A stretch of 64,000 nt of DNA from Bin87 sp963665395 (GTDB lineage Bacteria > Chloroflexota > Dehalococcoidia > Lucifugimonadales > UBA3495), in assembly GCA_963665395.2 (NCBI GenBank), contig OY762251.1:3968001-4032000 (forward strand), read 5' to 3'. The notes beneath the pieces are model-generated. The model did no database searches. It saw only the letters and a list, made by a program, of their open reading frames with translations, and had not been told where the DNA came from. The position numbers were made by a program, and so were the translations under genes. Positions 16,399 to 25,727 of this stretch are shown here, one piece after another (within the stretch, counting starts at the first letter, position 1; each line of letters starts with the position of its first letter).

Positions 16399-16707
16399 TC
16401 AGTCAGTGGTTGGCACGATCAAAGAGACGGATCTGGCTGCACGGTTGCGAAGTTCCCTGAGGTCCGCGTACTCTCCCGGAGGCTGCGGGTCCCTTGCCCA
16501 CTCCTGAGCCTGCTCTGTCGTCTCAAATTCCATGACTGCCACGCGGGTGTGACCGGTCGCATTCCCGCCGATTACTTCAGATACGTTGCCGCGCACCAGA
16601 TATTTCCCGCCTCTCGCTTCCAGCAGCGGCCCTACGCGGCGGCGGAACTCCGCGTGAAGTTCTTCGTCCAGTATTTCGGAGGTGTGCAAAATTACGTAAG
16701 CCGGCAT
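16399..16707 (-). CDS. DUF1330 domain protein
   Basis: A 102-aa dimeric alpha/beta-barrel-type protein of the DUF1330 family. It starts MPAYVILHTSEILDEELHAEFRRRVGPLLEARGGKYLVRG and continues VAVMEFETTEQAQEWARDP and YADLRELRNRAARS, the standard pattern of this ~95-aa family. Biochemical function is not known. It reads in the same direction as the permease upstream with a ~100-bp gap and may share its transcript. Confidence 0.88.
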   Translation of the reverse strand: MPAYVILHTSEILDEELHAEFRRRVGPLLEARGGKYLVRGNVSEVIGGNATGHTRVAVMEFETTEQAQEWARDPQPPGEYADLRELRNRAARSVSLIVPTTD

Positions 16708-16812
16708 TGTTTTGACTCCTTATATTGAGTTCTTTTGACCTGGCGAAAGGCCCGGTTCTTTATACCCCATACGTACCCGTACTTCAACCGAGCGCGATGT
16801 GACGCAGTCAAC

Positions 16813-18546
16813 TCAAGCCTCCACCTGAACCGTGACCACGTCGATGCCATGATACTTCCGGTGGCGGACCGATGATGCGTAGTGCCGCAGCAGCCGGAAA
16901 GAGATGTCGTCAACCTCCGGCGTTTCCGCCTGTTCGCTCAGGAACGCAATCCGGTCTTCTATGTTCTCGTCGGTGAAAACCGCCAGAAACTCGATCTCCA
17001 AAGACTTGGCGCCGCGCTTCGCCAGAACGATCAGGCGCGGCGGCGTGTCTTCTTCGTAATCCTCTCGCAGCTCAAGCATGCTGGACAGGGTTTCCTCGCC
17101 GGCGGCGCACAACCGCTCCACCGACGGGCCGCTCCAACCCAGGCTGGTTCCGATACGCCGCAGGAACTCGTCAACGGCCGGCGCTGCCGCAATATCCAGT
17201 TCCGTGTTCAATCGGCGGCGGCGAGAAATCGTAAAGTCCACCACCATCGACATCAACAGCGCCGACAGAATGCCCACCACCACGCTGTTCCCGAACGCCA
17301 CGCCCCAGAAATCGCCCAACACGACCGCCAGGATATTTCGACTTTGCAATCCCACCGAAATCGCCAGAGACAGACCTATGATCACCGATTTTTGCGGATT
17401 CAACCCGTCTTGGGCTGCGGTGCGAACTCCCTCCACAAAGAGCAAACCCATAACGACCATCAAAATGCTGCCCGACACCGGCGGCGGTATGGTCATCATC
17501 AGCGCAACGACTTTGGGAAACAGGGCCAGGGCAATCAGAATGGCGCCAACCACGTAGGCCACCCGGCGCGCGGCCACGCCGGTAAAACTGACCAGAGCCA
17601 TTGTCGAAGGCAAATAGGCCAGGGCCGGCAATACCCCCATCACCCCCGACCCTAAAACCGCCAGTCCGGTGACGTTGAGCGTCCCCTGCACGCTGCGAAA
17701 GTCGATGGCGCGGGGTATCCGGCGCGATGCCTGTTGAATGACCGCGCTCTCGGTGCCGGCTTTGAGGGCGATCACCACGCTGACGATCAGAAAAGAAGGC
17801 AGCAGCGCCCAGAAATCAGGACTGAGTACCGAGCCAAACCCGGGCCATGCCGAATATTCCGGCAGGTCAAACCAGGACCTTTCCAGCACGGGTTGAAAAT
17901 CGTAAATCCCCAGGATGTAGCTGACCACACATCCGAGTACGATGGTGATCGGCAGGGCGAGGACACGCAGCAAGCCGACGCCGCGGAGCATCAAAACCGT
18001 CGCCGTAATCAGGGTTACGGCCCCAACCGCCGGTCCCGTAAAAAACGCGGCGTCAGGCGGTATGTTGTTCAATCTCGCCATCCCTATGGGCATGGCGGCA
18101 AGCGCTACCACCATCAGCGCCACTCCCGAAACCACCGGAGTGATCACCCGGTTCAACTTCGCCAGAAGTGCGGACATGGCAAACGGCAGCAAAGACGCCG
18201 TGATCACCAGGATCGACATCAGGGCCAGGCCGCCCTGAATGGTAGCCAGTACCGATACCGCCAGAAACGGAGCCGCCGCTCCCTGCAACGATAAATGACC
18301 CGCTCCCAGCCGCCCGAAACGAACCCCATGAATGATAATCGCGATTCCCGACACCACCAAAGACGCAAACACCGCCCAGGACAAATAATCGGCATCGGCC
18401 CTTATCGCTACCGCGAATACGGTTGTGATCATGACGATGTTCGATATCGTGATCACCGCCCCCTGCGCTGCCACTCCCAACGTCGCCAGGGGTGGAGATG
18501 CGTCAGCCGCCTCATATGACAGGTTGTTATTTCGCACCGACGTCAC
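16813..18546 (-). CDS. NCS2-type nucleobase permease with C-terminal RsbW-like ATPase domain
   Basis: Residues about 20-440 form a 12-14-helix transporter of the xanthine/uracil (NCS2) family: hydrophobic throughout, with GHLSLQGAAAPF in an early helix, an AGTESAVIQQASRR loop and VSGSILMVVMGLLFVEGV. The last ~125 residues are soluble. They read like an anti-sigma/serine-kinase ATPase: VDEFLRRIGTSLGWSGPSVERLCAAGEETLSSM (N-box-like helix), then DDISFRLLRHYASSVRHRKY and a final beta strand DVVTVQVEA, as in RsbW. It should import purine or pyrimidine bases; the tail may sense or regulate. The substrate-binding lipoprotein gene upstream shares its strand. 577 aa, longer than the usual ~450. Confidence 0.8.
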   Translation of the reverse strand: MTSVRNNNLSYEAADASPPLATLGVAAQGAVITISNIVMITTVFAVAIRADADYLSWAVFASLVVSGIAIIIHGVRFGRLGAGHLSLQGAAAPFLAVSVLATIQGGLALMSILVITASLLPFAMSALLAKLNRVITPVVSGVALMVVALAAMPIGMARLNNIPPDAAFFTGPAVGAVTLITATVLMLRGVGLLRVLALPITIVLGCVVSYILGIYDFQPVLERSWFDLPEYSAWPGFGSVLSPDFWALLPSFLIVSVVIALKAGTESAVIQQASRRIPRAIDFRSVQGTLNVTGLAVLGSGVMGVLPALAYLPSTMALVSFTGVAARRVAYVVGAILIALALFPKVVALMMTIPPPVSGSILMVVMGLLFVEGVRTAAQDGLNPQKSVIIGLSLAISVGLQSRNILAVVLGDFWGVAFGNSVVVGILSALLMSMVVDFTISRRRRLNTELDIAAAPAVDEFLRRIGTSLGWSGPSVERLCAAGEETLSSMLELREDYEEDTPPRLIVLAKRGAKSLEIEFLAVFTDENIEDRIAFLSEQAETPEVDDISFRLLRHYASSVRHRKYHGIDVVTVQVEA

Positions 18547-18595
18547 TCCCAGGATTTTTGCTGATTTTCCATCGAGCGCAATTTTGAAGAGCCGG

Positions 18596-19774
18596 CTAAT
18601 CTCCGATTTGCTGGTATTCCCCGTTCTCGTCCAGCACCGTCAGATAAACTCGGTCCAAGCCCTGGTTGTCCCCAACGCTGTACTCCAGGATGAGTCCATC
18701 CAGATCAATCTCGTTCTGGGTAAGCGCAGGTTCTATGAAACACCGGCGCGTCAGATCAGGCCCGCAGGTGTCCAGCAACCAGATGGCAAGCCGGCCGGCC
18801 AGATAACCTTCCAGCGATACGAAATCAGGTGACGCGCCGGGGTTATAGGCATTCAGGGCCGCGTTGTAACTGGCCACCACCGGGAGCCGGTCGTCGTCGT
18901 AAAAGGGCACCACTTGGGTAACGTATATGTCCTTTCTGTTCTCTCCCAGCTTGTTCGCCAGCGTCTTCCCTCCGACAAAAGAAACGGTGGCAAACCGCGG
19001 GTCGGCTTCCTTTCGCACCATCTTGACCAGATTGGCCACCGCCTCCGGCGTGCCAAACATCACCACCGCCTCCGGTTTGGCCGCGATAATTCCTGATGCG
19101 GCGTCATCAATCCCCCCGGCATTGCGCTCGTAATGCCAGGTATCAAATATTTCCATTTCTCGCCGGTCCAGCGCCCGGCGAACCCCCTGCAACCCCGCCG
19201 ACCCGAAAGCATCATTCTGGTAAAACACTCCAATGCGGCTCACGCCCTCCTCGGCAGTCAGGTAATCAATGATTCGCTCCGATTCCTGGTAATAGGAGGC
19301 GCGCAGGTTGATCACGTTTGTCAGCGATGGATCCCGCAAAAACTCGGCGCCGGTGAAGGGCGTGATGAAAGGGACTCCGCCGGCCTGGGCAATGGGCAGC
19401 GCCCCCCAGGAAGTCGGCGTCCCCACTGCGCCAATAAGCGCAAAGACCTTGTCTTTTTCAATCAGCCGTGTGGTGGCGTGAACGGCATACTCCGTTTCGT
19501 AGGAATCGTCCCGGGACGTCAAAGACAGATAACGGCCATGCACGCCGCCTTGCTGATTCGCTTCATGGAAAGCAGTCTCGATGCCAAGACGCATCGATGT
19601 TCCCAAGTATTGGGAGGGGCCGCTCAGCACGGCTGACTGCCCAAACAGCACTTCGTTCTCTGAAACGCCGGGAACCCGGTTGGTCGAGATGGCGGCGGCC
19701 TGACACGCTGCCCCGGCGAGAAAAAACGTTGCCAGCAAAACCAAACCAAGCCGACGAGATACGTTCATCAACAA
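18596..19774 (-). CDS. ABC-type branched-chain amino-acid-like substrate-binding lipoprotein
   Basis: A 392-aa periplasmic-binding protein (Peripla_BP_6/LivJ type). The N-terminus is a lipoprotein signal with lipobox LAGAAC (Cys near residue 24). The first lobe has VSENEVLFGQSAVLSGPSQYLGTSMRLGIETAFHEANQQGGVHGR, then LIEKDKVFALIGAVGTPTSWGALPIA and IGVFYQNDAFGSAGLQGVRRAL, all diagnostic. No ABC permease or ATPase gene is nearby, so it may work with distant components or serve as an extracytoplasmic sensor. It lies 50 bp upstream of the permease gene on the same strand, and ligand sensing for that gene is conceivable. Confidence 0.9.
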   Translation of the reverse strand: MLMNVSRRLGLVLLATFFLAGAACQAAAISTNRVPGVSENEVLFGQSAVLSGPSQYLGTSMRLGIETAFHEANQQGGVHGRYLSLTSRDDSYETEYAVHATTRLIEKDKVFALIGAVGTPTSWGALPIAQAGGVPFITPFTGAEFLRDPSLTNVINLRASYYQESERIIDYLTAEEGVSRIGVFYQNDAFGSAGLQGVRRALDRREMEIFDTWHYERNAGGIDDAASGIIAAKPEAVVMFGTPEAVANLVKMVRKEADPRFATVSFVGGKTLANKLGENRKDIYVTQVVPFYDDDRLPVVASYNAALNAYNPGASPDFVSLEGYLAGRLAIWLLDTCGPDLTRRCFIEPALTQNEIDLDGLILEYSVGDNQGLDRVYLTVLDENGEYQQIGD

Positions 19775-19878
19775 ACCTCCGGCGAACCATGCGCTTCGTC
19801 AAAAGGCGCAATATCTTGGCGCAAAAACGGTTCGGAGACAATGCTTGAGCGCTCCCTATTCCCAACCAGTGGATGAAG

Positions 19879-20577
19879 TCACTGCGCCGCGTCAAAAATC
19901 AACTCGCGCACCCGGAACTCGAACCCCGGCATCACGTCTTCGCCGGACAGGACTTCCGGGTCTTCCAAAACTTCGGGTTCCTGACCAGGGCGATAGATAG
20001 TCACGCGACGGTTGCGGGGGTCAATCAGCCAGCCCAGGCGGGCGCCGTGGGCGATGTACTCCGCCATCTTGCGTTGCAGGTAGGCCAAGGAATCGTTGCG
20101 TGAGCGAATCTCGGCGACGAAATCGGGGTAGATCTGGCCGGTCCGGTATTGCTCCGGGTCCAGAGAAGCGAGCCGCTCCGGGGACACCCACGACGCGTCG
20201 GGGCCGCGCCCGCCCAGGCCGGGAATGCGGAACACGACCTTGGATGACGGAGCTACTCCGCCGTTCCGGCGTGTCCACATTTTCGTGTCGGCAATTAGTT
20301 CGGATTCCTCGTCTGCGCCTGGCATTAACATGGGAGGCATTATAATCAGTTCGCCCGTTTCGTTGTACTCAATGACGTACAGGTCGTTGGCCTCGATAAA
20401 TGCCCAGAGCAGTTCAAAGTCAATCTCCGCCAGCGTCTTGCCGCCCAGCAGCGGGCGCAAGTCCAATATGATGGGGAAACCCGGCTCGTCAGGATGTAGC
20501 CAGTACTGAGTCGGGTCAGATGCTAATCCCTTTTCAGTATTGGCGGGAGCCGTATCGGTTGCGGTTTGCGTCGTCAT
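19879..20577 (-). CDS. Uma2 family (DUF820) putative restriction-endonuclease-like protein
   Basis: A 232-aa Uma2-type protein, PD-(D/E)XK-like fold. The pattern includes ELLWAFIEANDLYVIEYNETGELIIMPPM, then PDASWVSPERLASL, YPDFVAEIRSRNDSLAYLQRKMAEYIAHGARLGWLIDP and VTIYRPGQEPEVLEDPEVLSGEDVMPGFEF. The PDF-EI-S-(D) and K-EY--G--LGWLIDP segments carry the nuclease-like acidic and lysine residues. Uma2 genes are expanded in cyanobacteria and Chloroflexota, and their role is not established. The ATG at 20577 starts MTTQTATDT. Confidence 0.9.
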   Translation of the reverse strand: MTTQTATDTAPANTEKGLASDPTQYWLHPDEPGFPIILDLRPLLGGKTLAEIDFELLWAFIEANDLYVIEYNETGELIIMPPMLMPGADEESELIADTKMWTRRNGGVAPSSKVVFRIPGLGGRGPDASWVSPERLASLDPEQYRTGQIYPDFVAEIRSRNDSLAYLQRKMAEYIAHGARLGWLIDPRNRRVTIYRPGQEPEVLEDPEVLSGEDVMPGFEFRVRELIFDAAQ

Positions 20578-20607
20578 GCGGTTGCCTCTATTCAGTAGCA
20601 ATCGGTT

Positions 20608-22371
20608 TCAGCGCGGGATGATCGGCAGGGTGATGTGCGACGGGTAGCGGGCGGAGTGATGCACCGTCTGCCGCGCGGCTTCCAGCCGAGTGTCCACGCC
20701 GAGAGCGGCGCCGGTATTGGGGTTCCGGTCGAAGCGCGGGAAGTTGCTGCTGGAAATGTCCACTCGGATGCGGTGGCCGGCTTTGATGACGTGGCTGGTG
20801 GCCCACAGGTCGATGGTGTAGCGGTACACCTCGCCAGGATTGACGAAAGAGGGTTCGCGCACGGAAGTGCGATAGCGGGCGCGGATGATGCCATCCTGGA
20901 GGTTATGGGCGAACCCGTCGGGCCGCACGTCAACCAGTTTGGCGGTGAAGTCGGTGTCCACGGCGGTGGTGGCGGCGTAGAGCGTTACGGAGATGGGGCC
21001 AGTAATCTCCAAGTCCGCCGGCAATGGTTCTGAAGTGAACGACAGCGCGTCGGGGCGGTCTTCGGCAGGCCCCTGGTCAAAGACGCCGTAGTCAATAATC
21101 AGCGTGTTGCCGCCCAGCGTGGGCACGGGGTCGTTGGGGTCGTAAGTGTACTGGTCGGCGGGCTCGTCCGGTTCCGGCGGCACGGTGGACAGAACACCGT
21201 CGCCGTTGCGGGTGTTGGCGCTGCCGCCGGAATGGAGATACCAGCGGGTGTACTGGGTGCGGGCCAGCGGCCACTCGTTTTCGTCCCGCCAGCGGTTGTC
21301 GCCCATGACGAAGAGGCGCACCGGCGGGTCGTCCATGATGCCGGTTTCCTCGCCCTTCAGCCAGTAGCCGTACCAGCGCAGCAGGTAGTCGTGCAGCTCA
21401 ATGGCCGCCTCGGAACCGAAGTCAATGTTGCCCGCGCCGCCGGTGGTCGGTTCCGTGTAGGGACGCAGGTGGGCCCAGGGGCCGATGAGCAATTTCTGGT
21501 TGCGGCGGGCCGGTTCGCTGCCGCCGTGTTTTTGGATAGTCTGGAACGCATTCAGCGCTCCTTCCAGGAAGATGTCGTACCACGAACTGACGTGGAACAT
21601 GGGGATCGTGACGTTGCGGGCCTGGCGCATCAGGTTGATGCCCCACCAGTAGGGGCCGTCCAATTCTTCGTCAAAGTATTCATGGAAGTAGGGCGCGGCC
21701 TCCTTCAGACGGTCGATCCAATCGCGCAGGGGCAGGTGGCGATACCATTCATCGGACAAGGGCTGCCCGAAGTTGCCCGGCTCGATGACGTATTCGTCCA
21801 TCTTGGCGAGCAGGGCTTCGTGACCGCCTCGCGCCAGCGTGTTGCGTCCCTTCAGGATGGCGTAGGGCACCGTCCATCCCCATTCCATAGCGCCACCGGT
21901 GTGATAGACCCAGGACTGATGAAAGTCCGACGATGCGGAGACGACGGCCATGGTGGCCAGGTGCGGCGGCAGCGGATGCTTGCCGGCCAAGGTGTATTGG
22001 GTCGCGCCCAGGTAGCTCTGCCCGGTGGTGGCGACGCGCCCGCTGGACCAGGGTTGCCGGGCCGCCCATTCCACAGTGTCATAGCCGTCCAGCGCCTCTT
22101 GAAAGAGGGGGTTGTACTCACCCTCCGATTCAAACCGTCCCCGGACGTCCTGGCTCAGCAGCACGTATCCGTTGCGCGGGAAGAACCAGATGGAATGGTC
22201 CGGGTTGTCCAGATAGCTGTCCTTGCTGTACGGCCCCCGGTTGATGAGCACTGGAAAGCGGCCCGGGGCGTCCGGGCGGACCACATCGGTAGCCAACCGC
22301 GTCCCGTCGCGCATGGGCACCATGACGTTGGGTTCGCGGATAACCTGGTACTGCTGTCGCTGCGCGGTCAT
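20608..22371 (-). CDS. CocE/NonD family alpha/beta hydrolase
   Basis: A 587-aa X-Pro dipeptidyl-peptidase (S15)-like hydrolase. The N-terminus VIREPNVMVPMRDGTRLATDVVRPDAPGRFPVLINRGPYSK is typical. The nucleophile elbow is GQSYLG near residues 117-122; WGINLMRQARNVTIPMFHVSSWYDIFLEG supplies the cap and acid region. The C-terminal jelly-roll domain ends with TVHHSARYPSHITLPIIPR, containing the active-site His context. It has no signal peptide. It should hydrolyse an ester or amide; substrate unknown. Confidence 0.93.
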   Translation of the reverse strand: MTAQRQQYQVIREPNVMVPMRDGTRLATDVVRPDAPGRFPVLINRGPYSKDSYLDNPDHSIWFFPRNGYVLLSQDVRGRFESEGEYNPLFQEALDGYDTVEWAARQPWSSGRVATTGQSYLGATQYTLAGKHPLPPHLATMAVVSASSDFHQSWVYHTGGAMEWGWTVPYAILKGRNTLARGGHEALLAKMDEYVIEPGNFGQPLSDEWYRHLPLRDWIDRLKEAAPYFHEYFDEELDGPYWWGINLMRQARNVTIPMFHVSSWYDIFLEGALNAFQTIQKHGGSEPARRNQKLLIGPWAHLRPYTEPTTGGAGNIDFGSEAAIELHDYLLRWYGYWLKGEETGIMDDPPVRLFVMGDNRWRDENEWPLARTQYTRWYLHSGGSANTRNGDGVLSTVPPEPDEPADQYTYDPNDPVPTLGGNTLIIDYGVFDQGPAEDRPDALSFTSEPLPADLEITGPISVTLYAATTAVDTDFTAKLVDVRPDGFAHNLQDGIIRARYRTSVREPSFVNPGEVYRYTIDLWATSHVIKAGHRIRVDISSSNFPRFDRNPNTGAALGVDTRLEAARQTVHHSARYPSHITLPIIPR

Positions 22372-22515
22372 GCGGGTTACCTCCGGTGCTGCGCCGGCGC
22401 GCTAAACCGGCTGCTGTTGGCGTCAACGATACCCGTCAGGGTAATGAGCGTCAATGTACCACGGGCGACAAACTCCGAGGTGTTCGCAATGCGATAGGGG
22501 CGACGGAACACTGCG

Positions 22516-22661
22516 CTCATGCGTACCCACTTTGTCATTGCGAGGAGCGTAGTCCGCCTCTGGCGGATGGCAATCTCGACGAGTGAGCGATGTTTGCTCC
22601 GGCGACGAGATTGCCACGCTGCGCTCGCAATGACAGTTTGAGGAAAGTGGGTACGCATGAG
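22516..22661. repeat. Long palindromic repeat element, family B copy 2
   Basis: The core matches copy 1 (GTCATTGCGAGGAGCGTAGT ... CTCGCAATGACA). The arms here are CTCATGCGTACCCACTTT (22516-22533) and its exact inverted counterpart (22644-22661), different from those of copy 1. It lies between the CocE and acyl-CoA dehydrogenase genes. Confidence 0.8.
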
Positions 22662-22739
22662 AACACTGCGGGATTGCGCCGCCGCATAGGCTGGGATAGA
22701 CTGATTGCGACTACTGGCGCAACAGGAACAGGAGCCCTC

Positions 22740-23915
22740 GTGACCACGATTACCAAAACGCCCGAAGAAGCCCGTTCGCAAATCGTCAGCATGGTGCGCG
22801 ATTTCGTGCGGCGCGAGGTGGAGCCGGCCGCTGCCGAGCACGACGCCGAAGATACGGTTCCCTATGATCTCATTGACCGCATGAAGGAACTGGGCCTGTT
22901 CGGGATCAACGTGCCCGAAGAATACGGGGGCATGGGCCTGGACTACACCACCTTCGCGATGATCTTCGAGGAAATCAGCAAGGGTTACATGGCCTTGACC
23001 GGCGCGTTGGGGACGCACCACATCCTGACCTACGTGCTGACGCATTATGGAAACCAGGAACAACGGGACCGGTTCCTGCCGCGCCTGGCGTCCGGCCAAA
23101 TTCGCGGCGGCTTGGCGTTGACGGAACCAGGCGGCGGCAGCGACGTGGGCGCGCTGCAAACCCGCGCTGTCAAGGACGGTGAGGAGTATGTGGTCAACGG
23201 CTCCAAAATGTTCATCACCAACGCTGAATCGGGCGACGCCTTCTGCCTGCTGGCCCGCACCGACCCTGATCCGTCCATAAAGCACCGAGGATTGTCGGCC
23301 TTCGTCATAGAAAAGGACGGCAGCCCCGGTTTCAAGGTGGGCCGCCATCTGGACAAACTGGGCTACCGGGGGTTGGATACCTGCGAACTCTTCTTCGAGG
23401 ACTTCCGTATCCCCGCCGAGAATCTCATTGGCGGAGCGGAGAACGTCGGCTTCGGCCACGTGATGAGCGGGCTAGAAACCGGGCGCATCAACGTGGGCGC
23501 CCGGGCCGTCGGCGTAGCTCAAGCTGCCCTGGACGCCTCAATGCGGTACATCCAGCATCGGGAGTCCTTCGGCGTCCCCATCAGCCAACACCAGGCCATC
23601 CAGCTGAAAATAGCGGATATGGCCACCAAGATCCAGGCCGCGCGGTTGCTGGTGTACGACGCCGCCGCCAAGAAGGACAGCGGCGAGCGCATTGACCTGG
23701 AGTCCGGCATGGCCAAGCTCTTCGCCAGCGAGGTGTGCGGCGAGGTATCCATGGAAGCGATGCGCATCCACGGCGGCTACGGTTACACCAAGGATTTCCC
23801 CGTGGAACGCTACTACCGCGACGCGCCCCTGATGATTATCGGCGAAGGCACCAACGAGATCATGCGGCTGGTGATCGCCCGGCAACTGCTGAGGCGGCCG
23901 GAGTACCAGCTGTAA
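22740..23915 (+). CDS. Acyl-CoA dehydrogenase
   Basis: A 391-aa FAD flavoenzyme of the acyl-CoA dehydrogenase family. FAD/substrate segments include GLALTEPGGGSDVGALQTRA and YVVNGSKMFITNAESGD. The C-terminal helical domain has QHRESFGVPISQHQAIQLKIADMATKIQAARLLVYDAA and the closing HGGYGYTKDFPVERYYRDA...EGTNEIMRLVIARQLL. It catalyses alpha,beta-dehydrogenation of acyl-CoA thioesters. The GTG at 22740 follows AGGAG by five bases; an upstream ATG in frame would lie inside the palindromic repeat. The chain length preference cannot be read. The methylase gene begins 14 bp after its stop but is functionally unrelated. Confidence 0.94.
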   Translation: MTTITKTPEEARSQIVSMVRDFVRREVEPAAAEHDAEDTVPYDLIDRMKELGLFGINVPEEYGGMGLDYTTFAMIFEEISKGYMALTGALGTHHILTYVLTHYGNQEQRDRFLPRLASGQIRGGLALTEPGGGSDVGALQTRAVKDGEEYVVNGSKMFITNAESGDAFCLLARTDPDPSIKHRGLSAFVIEKDGSPGFKVGRHLDKLGYRGLDTCELFFEDFRIPAENLIGGAENVGFGHVMSGLETGRINVGARAVGVAQAALDASMRYIQHRESFGVPISQHQAIQLKIADMATKIQAARLLVYDAAAKKDSGERIDLESGMAKLFASEVCGEVSMEAMRIHGGYGYTKDFPVERYYRDAPLMIIGEGTNEIMRLVIARQLLRRPEYQL

Positions 23916-23929
23916 AGAGCGCCAGCGCG

Positions 23930-24967
23930 ATGGCTACGCAAGAACTGTTCAGCCTCCCGGAGCAGTTCGACCAGCCGGTCGGACTGATGCCGCCCTACCA
24001 ACGCCTCGGCGCCACCCTGTACCACGGCGACTTTTTGGAAGTCTCGACACAGTGGCCTTCACCAACCGTCGTAGTCGTGGACGGTCCCTACGGCGTGGGA
24101 AGTTTCCCCGGCGACCCGGTTTCCCACGAAGCTTTGCCCGGATGGTATCGCCCCCACATCGCCCGCTGGTCGGAGCGGTCGCTCCCGGAGACGACGCTGT
24201 GGTTCTGGAGCACGGAGATCGGCTGGGCCAGCGTGCATCCCACGCTGGCTGAACATGGTTGGGAATATCGTTCCTGCCACATCTGGGACAAAGGGGTCGG
24301 ACATATCGCCGGGAATGCCAACAGCAAGACGCTGCGTCGGTTCCCCGTAGTTACCGAAGTTTGCGTTCAATATGTCCGCAAAGTCAAGGTCGAAACCAAC
24401 GGGTCGGCAATGACCCTGAAAGAATGGGTTCGTCATGAGTGGGAGCGCAGCGGCTTGCCATTCTATAAAGCCAACGCGGCGTGTGGCGTCAAAAATGCGG
24501 CCACCCGGAAATATCTTACGAAATGCCACCTCTGGTACTTCCCGCCGCCAGAAGCGTTTGAACTGCTGGCCCGTTATGCTAATGAGTACGGACGGCAAGA
24601 GGGCAAACCATACTACAGCCTGAACGGGGTGCGCATGGCAACCGCTCAGGAATGGAGTCGGATGCGCGCCAAGTTCCACTGCGACGTCGGCATCACCAAC
24701 GTTTGGCGGGAACCGGCAGTTCGGGGGGAAGAACGCATCAAAAACGCCTACAAGTGCGTTCACATGAACCAGAAACCCTTACGCCTACTGGAGCAGATTA
24801 TCCTGGCATCGTCCGACCCTGGAGACGTGGTCTGGGAACCTTTCGGCGGACTGTGTTCCGTTGCCATCGCCGCGGTGAACACGGGGCGGGAGTGCCATAG
24901 CGCGGAAATCCTGCCGGATTATTTCACGGCAGCCCGGGAAAGGCTTGCCCACCATGTCGCCGCCTAG
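23930..24967 (+). CDS. Type II DNA methyltransferase (N4-cytosine/N6-adenine class)
   Basis: A 345-aa beta-class-like amino-methyltransferase. The catalytic motif IV is VVVVDGPYGVG, i.e. DGPY where DPPY/NPPY/SPPY is usual. Near the C-terminus HMNQKPLRLLEQIIL, then PGDVVWEPFGGLCSVAIAAVNTGRECHSAEILPDYFTAARERL, supplies motifs X and I (FGG--S--IAA...E). Motif order IV before I indicates the beta arrangement. It modifies the site cut by the overlapping downstream endonuclease. ATG 23930 is used since the homologous region starts there; the recognition sequence is not deducible. Confidence 0.87.
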   Translation: MATQELFSLPEQFDQPVGLMPPYQRLGATLYHGDFLEVSTQWPSPTVVVVDGPYGVGSFPGDPVSHEALPGWYRPHIARWSERSLPETTLWFWSTEIGWASVHPTLAEHGWEYRSCHIWDKGVGHIAGNANSKTLRRFPVVTEVCVQYVRKVKVETNGSAMTLKEWVRHEWERSGLPFYKANAACGVKNAATRKYLTKCHLWYFPPPEAFELLARYANEYGRQEGKPYYSLNGVRMATAQEWSRMRAKFHCDVGITNVWREPAVRGEERIKNAYKCVHMNQKPLRLLEQIILASSDPGDVVWEPFGGLCSVAIAAVNTGRECHSAEILPDYFTAARERLAHHVAA

Positions 24968-25718
24968 CCCAGCAGAGCCGCCCGATTCCTGGGAGCATCA
25001 CCCGCTTTACCGCAGAGTAATCGATGCCATTTATGCGGTTCCAGCGCATTTCACCAGCCGCACCGCGATTGAGGGCATCGCTGCCACTGACTTGCAGACG
25101 CTCAACACCGTACTAGGCGCTACCATTGAAGAGCAGGTTGTTGCGACGTTGAATAGGATGCGCCCGGTGTGGGATCCTGGCGAACAATACTTGCGGTTTT
25201 CATTTCAACGGCAAGCGCAGGTATTCCCGGACGTTTTGCTCAAGGCTGGCCGCAACGGCCAGGATATCATACTCGGAATAGAATTAAAAGGCTGGTATCT
25301 GCTTTCAAAAGAAGAGATGCCGAACTTTCGATTTCAGGTGACGGCCGGCGCCTGCACTGATGCGGATTTGATAGTGGTCGTGCCCTGGGCTTTGAGCAAC
25401 GTGCTGTCCGGTATGCCGGTGACCTACAAGCCTTTCGTGGCCCAAGCCAAATATGCAGCCGAGTACCGGAATTATTGGTGGGCAAATGTGCGGCGAACTA
25501 CAACCGATACGAGCATCGCGATTCCAGATGATGTCAACCCCTATCCTGCAAAGAGTGACCAAGTTACGGACCGGCCGGCACGAGATGGCGGTGGCAACTT
25601 CGGTAGGTTGGCGAGGATAGGTATAATGGACGAGTACATCGCGGAAATGCTCAGCCTCACTCTCTCCGGCATCCCCGCTAAAATCTGGATTGACTTCCTG
25701 AAACAATTCGAACAGTAG
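24954..25718 (+). CDS. Probable type II restriction endonuclease
   Basis: A 254-aa protein overlapping the methylase stop by 14 bp. A PD-(D/E)XK core is visible: FPDVLLKAGRNGQDIILGIELKGW, with D, then E-L-K after a spacer, followed by VVVPWALSNVLSG. The N-terminal helical part (HPLYRRVIDAIYAVPAHFTSRTAIEGIA) resembles methylase-linked endonucleases. The overlap makes restriction and modification translationally coupled. The initiation codon is ATG 24954, with a TTG nine bases earlier possible. Recognition specificity is unknown. Confidence 0.8.
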   Translation: MSPPSPAEPPDSWEHHPLYRRVIDAIYAVPAHFTSRTAIEGIAATDLQTLNTVLGATIEEQVVATLNRMRPVWDPGEQYLRFSFQRQAQVFPDVLLKAGRNGQDIILGIELKGWYLLSKEEMPNFRFQVTAGACTDADLIVVVPWALSNVLSGMPVTYKPFVAQAKYAAEYRNYWWANVRRTTTDTSIAIPDDVNPYPAKSDQVTDRPARDGGGNFGRLARIGIMDEYIAEMLSLTLSGIPAKIWIDFLKQFEQ

Positions 25719-25727
25719 GTATTTTTT

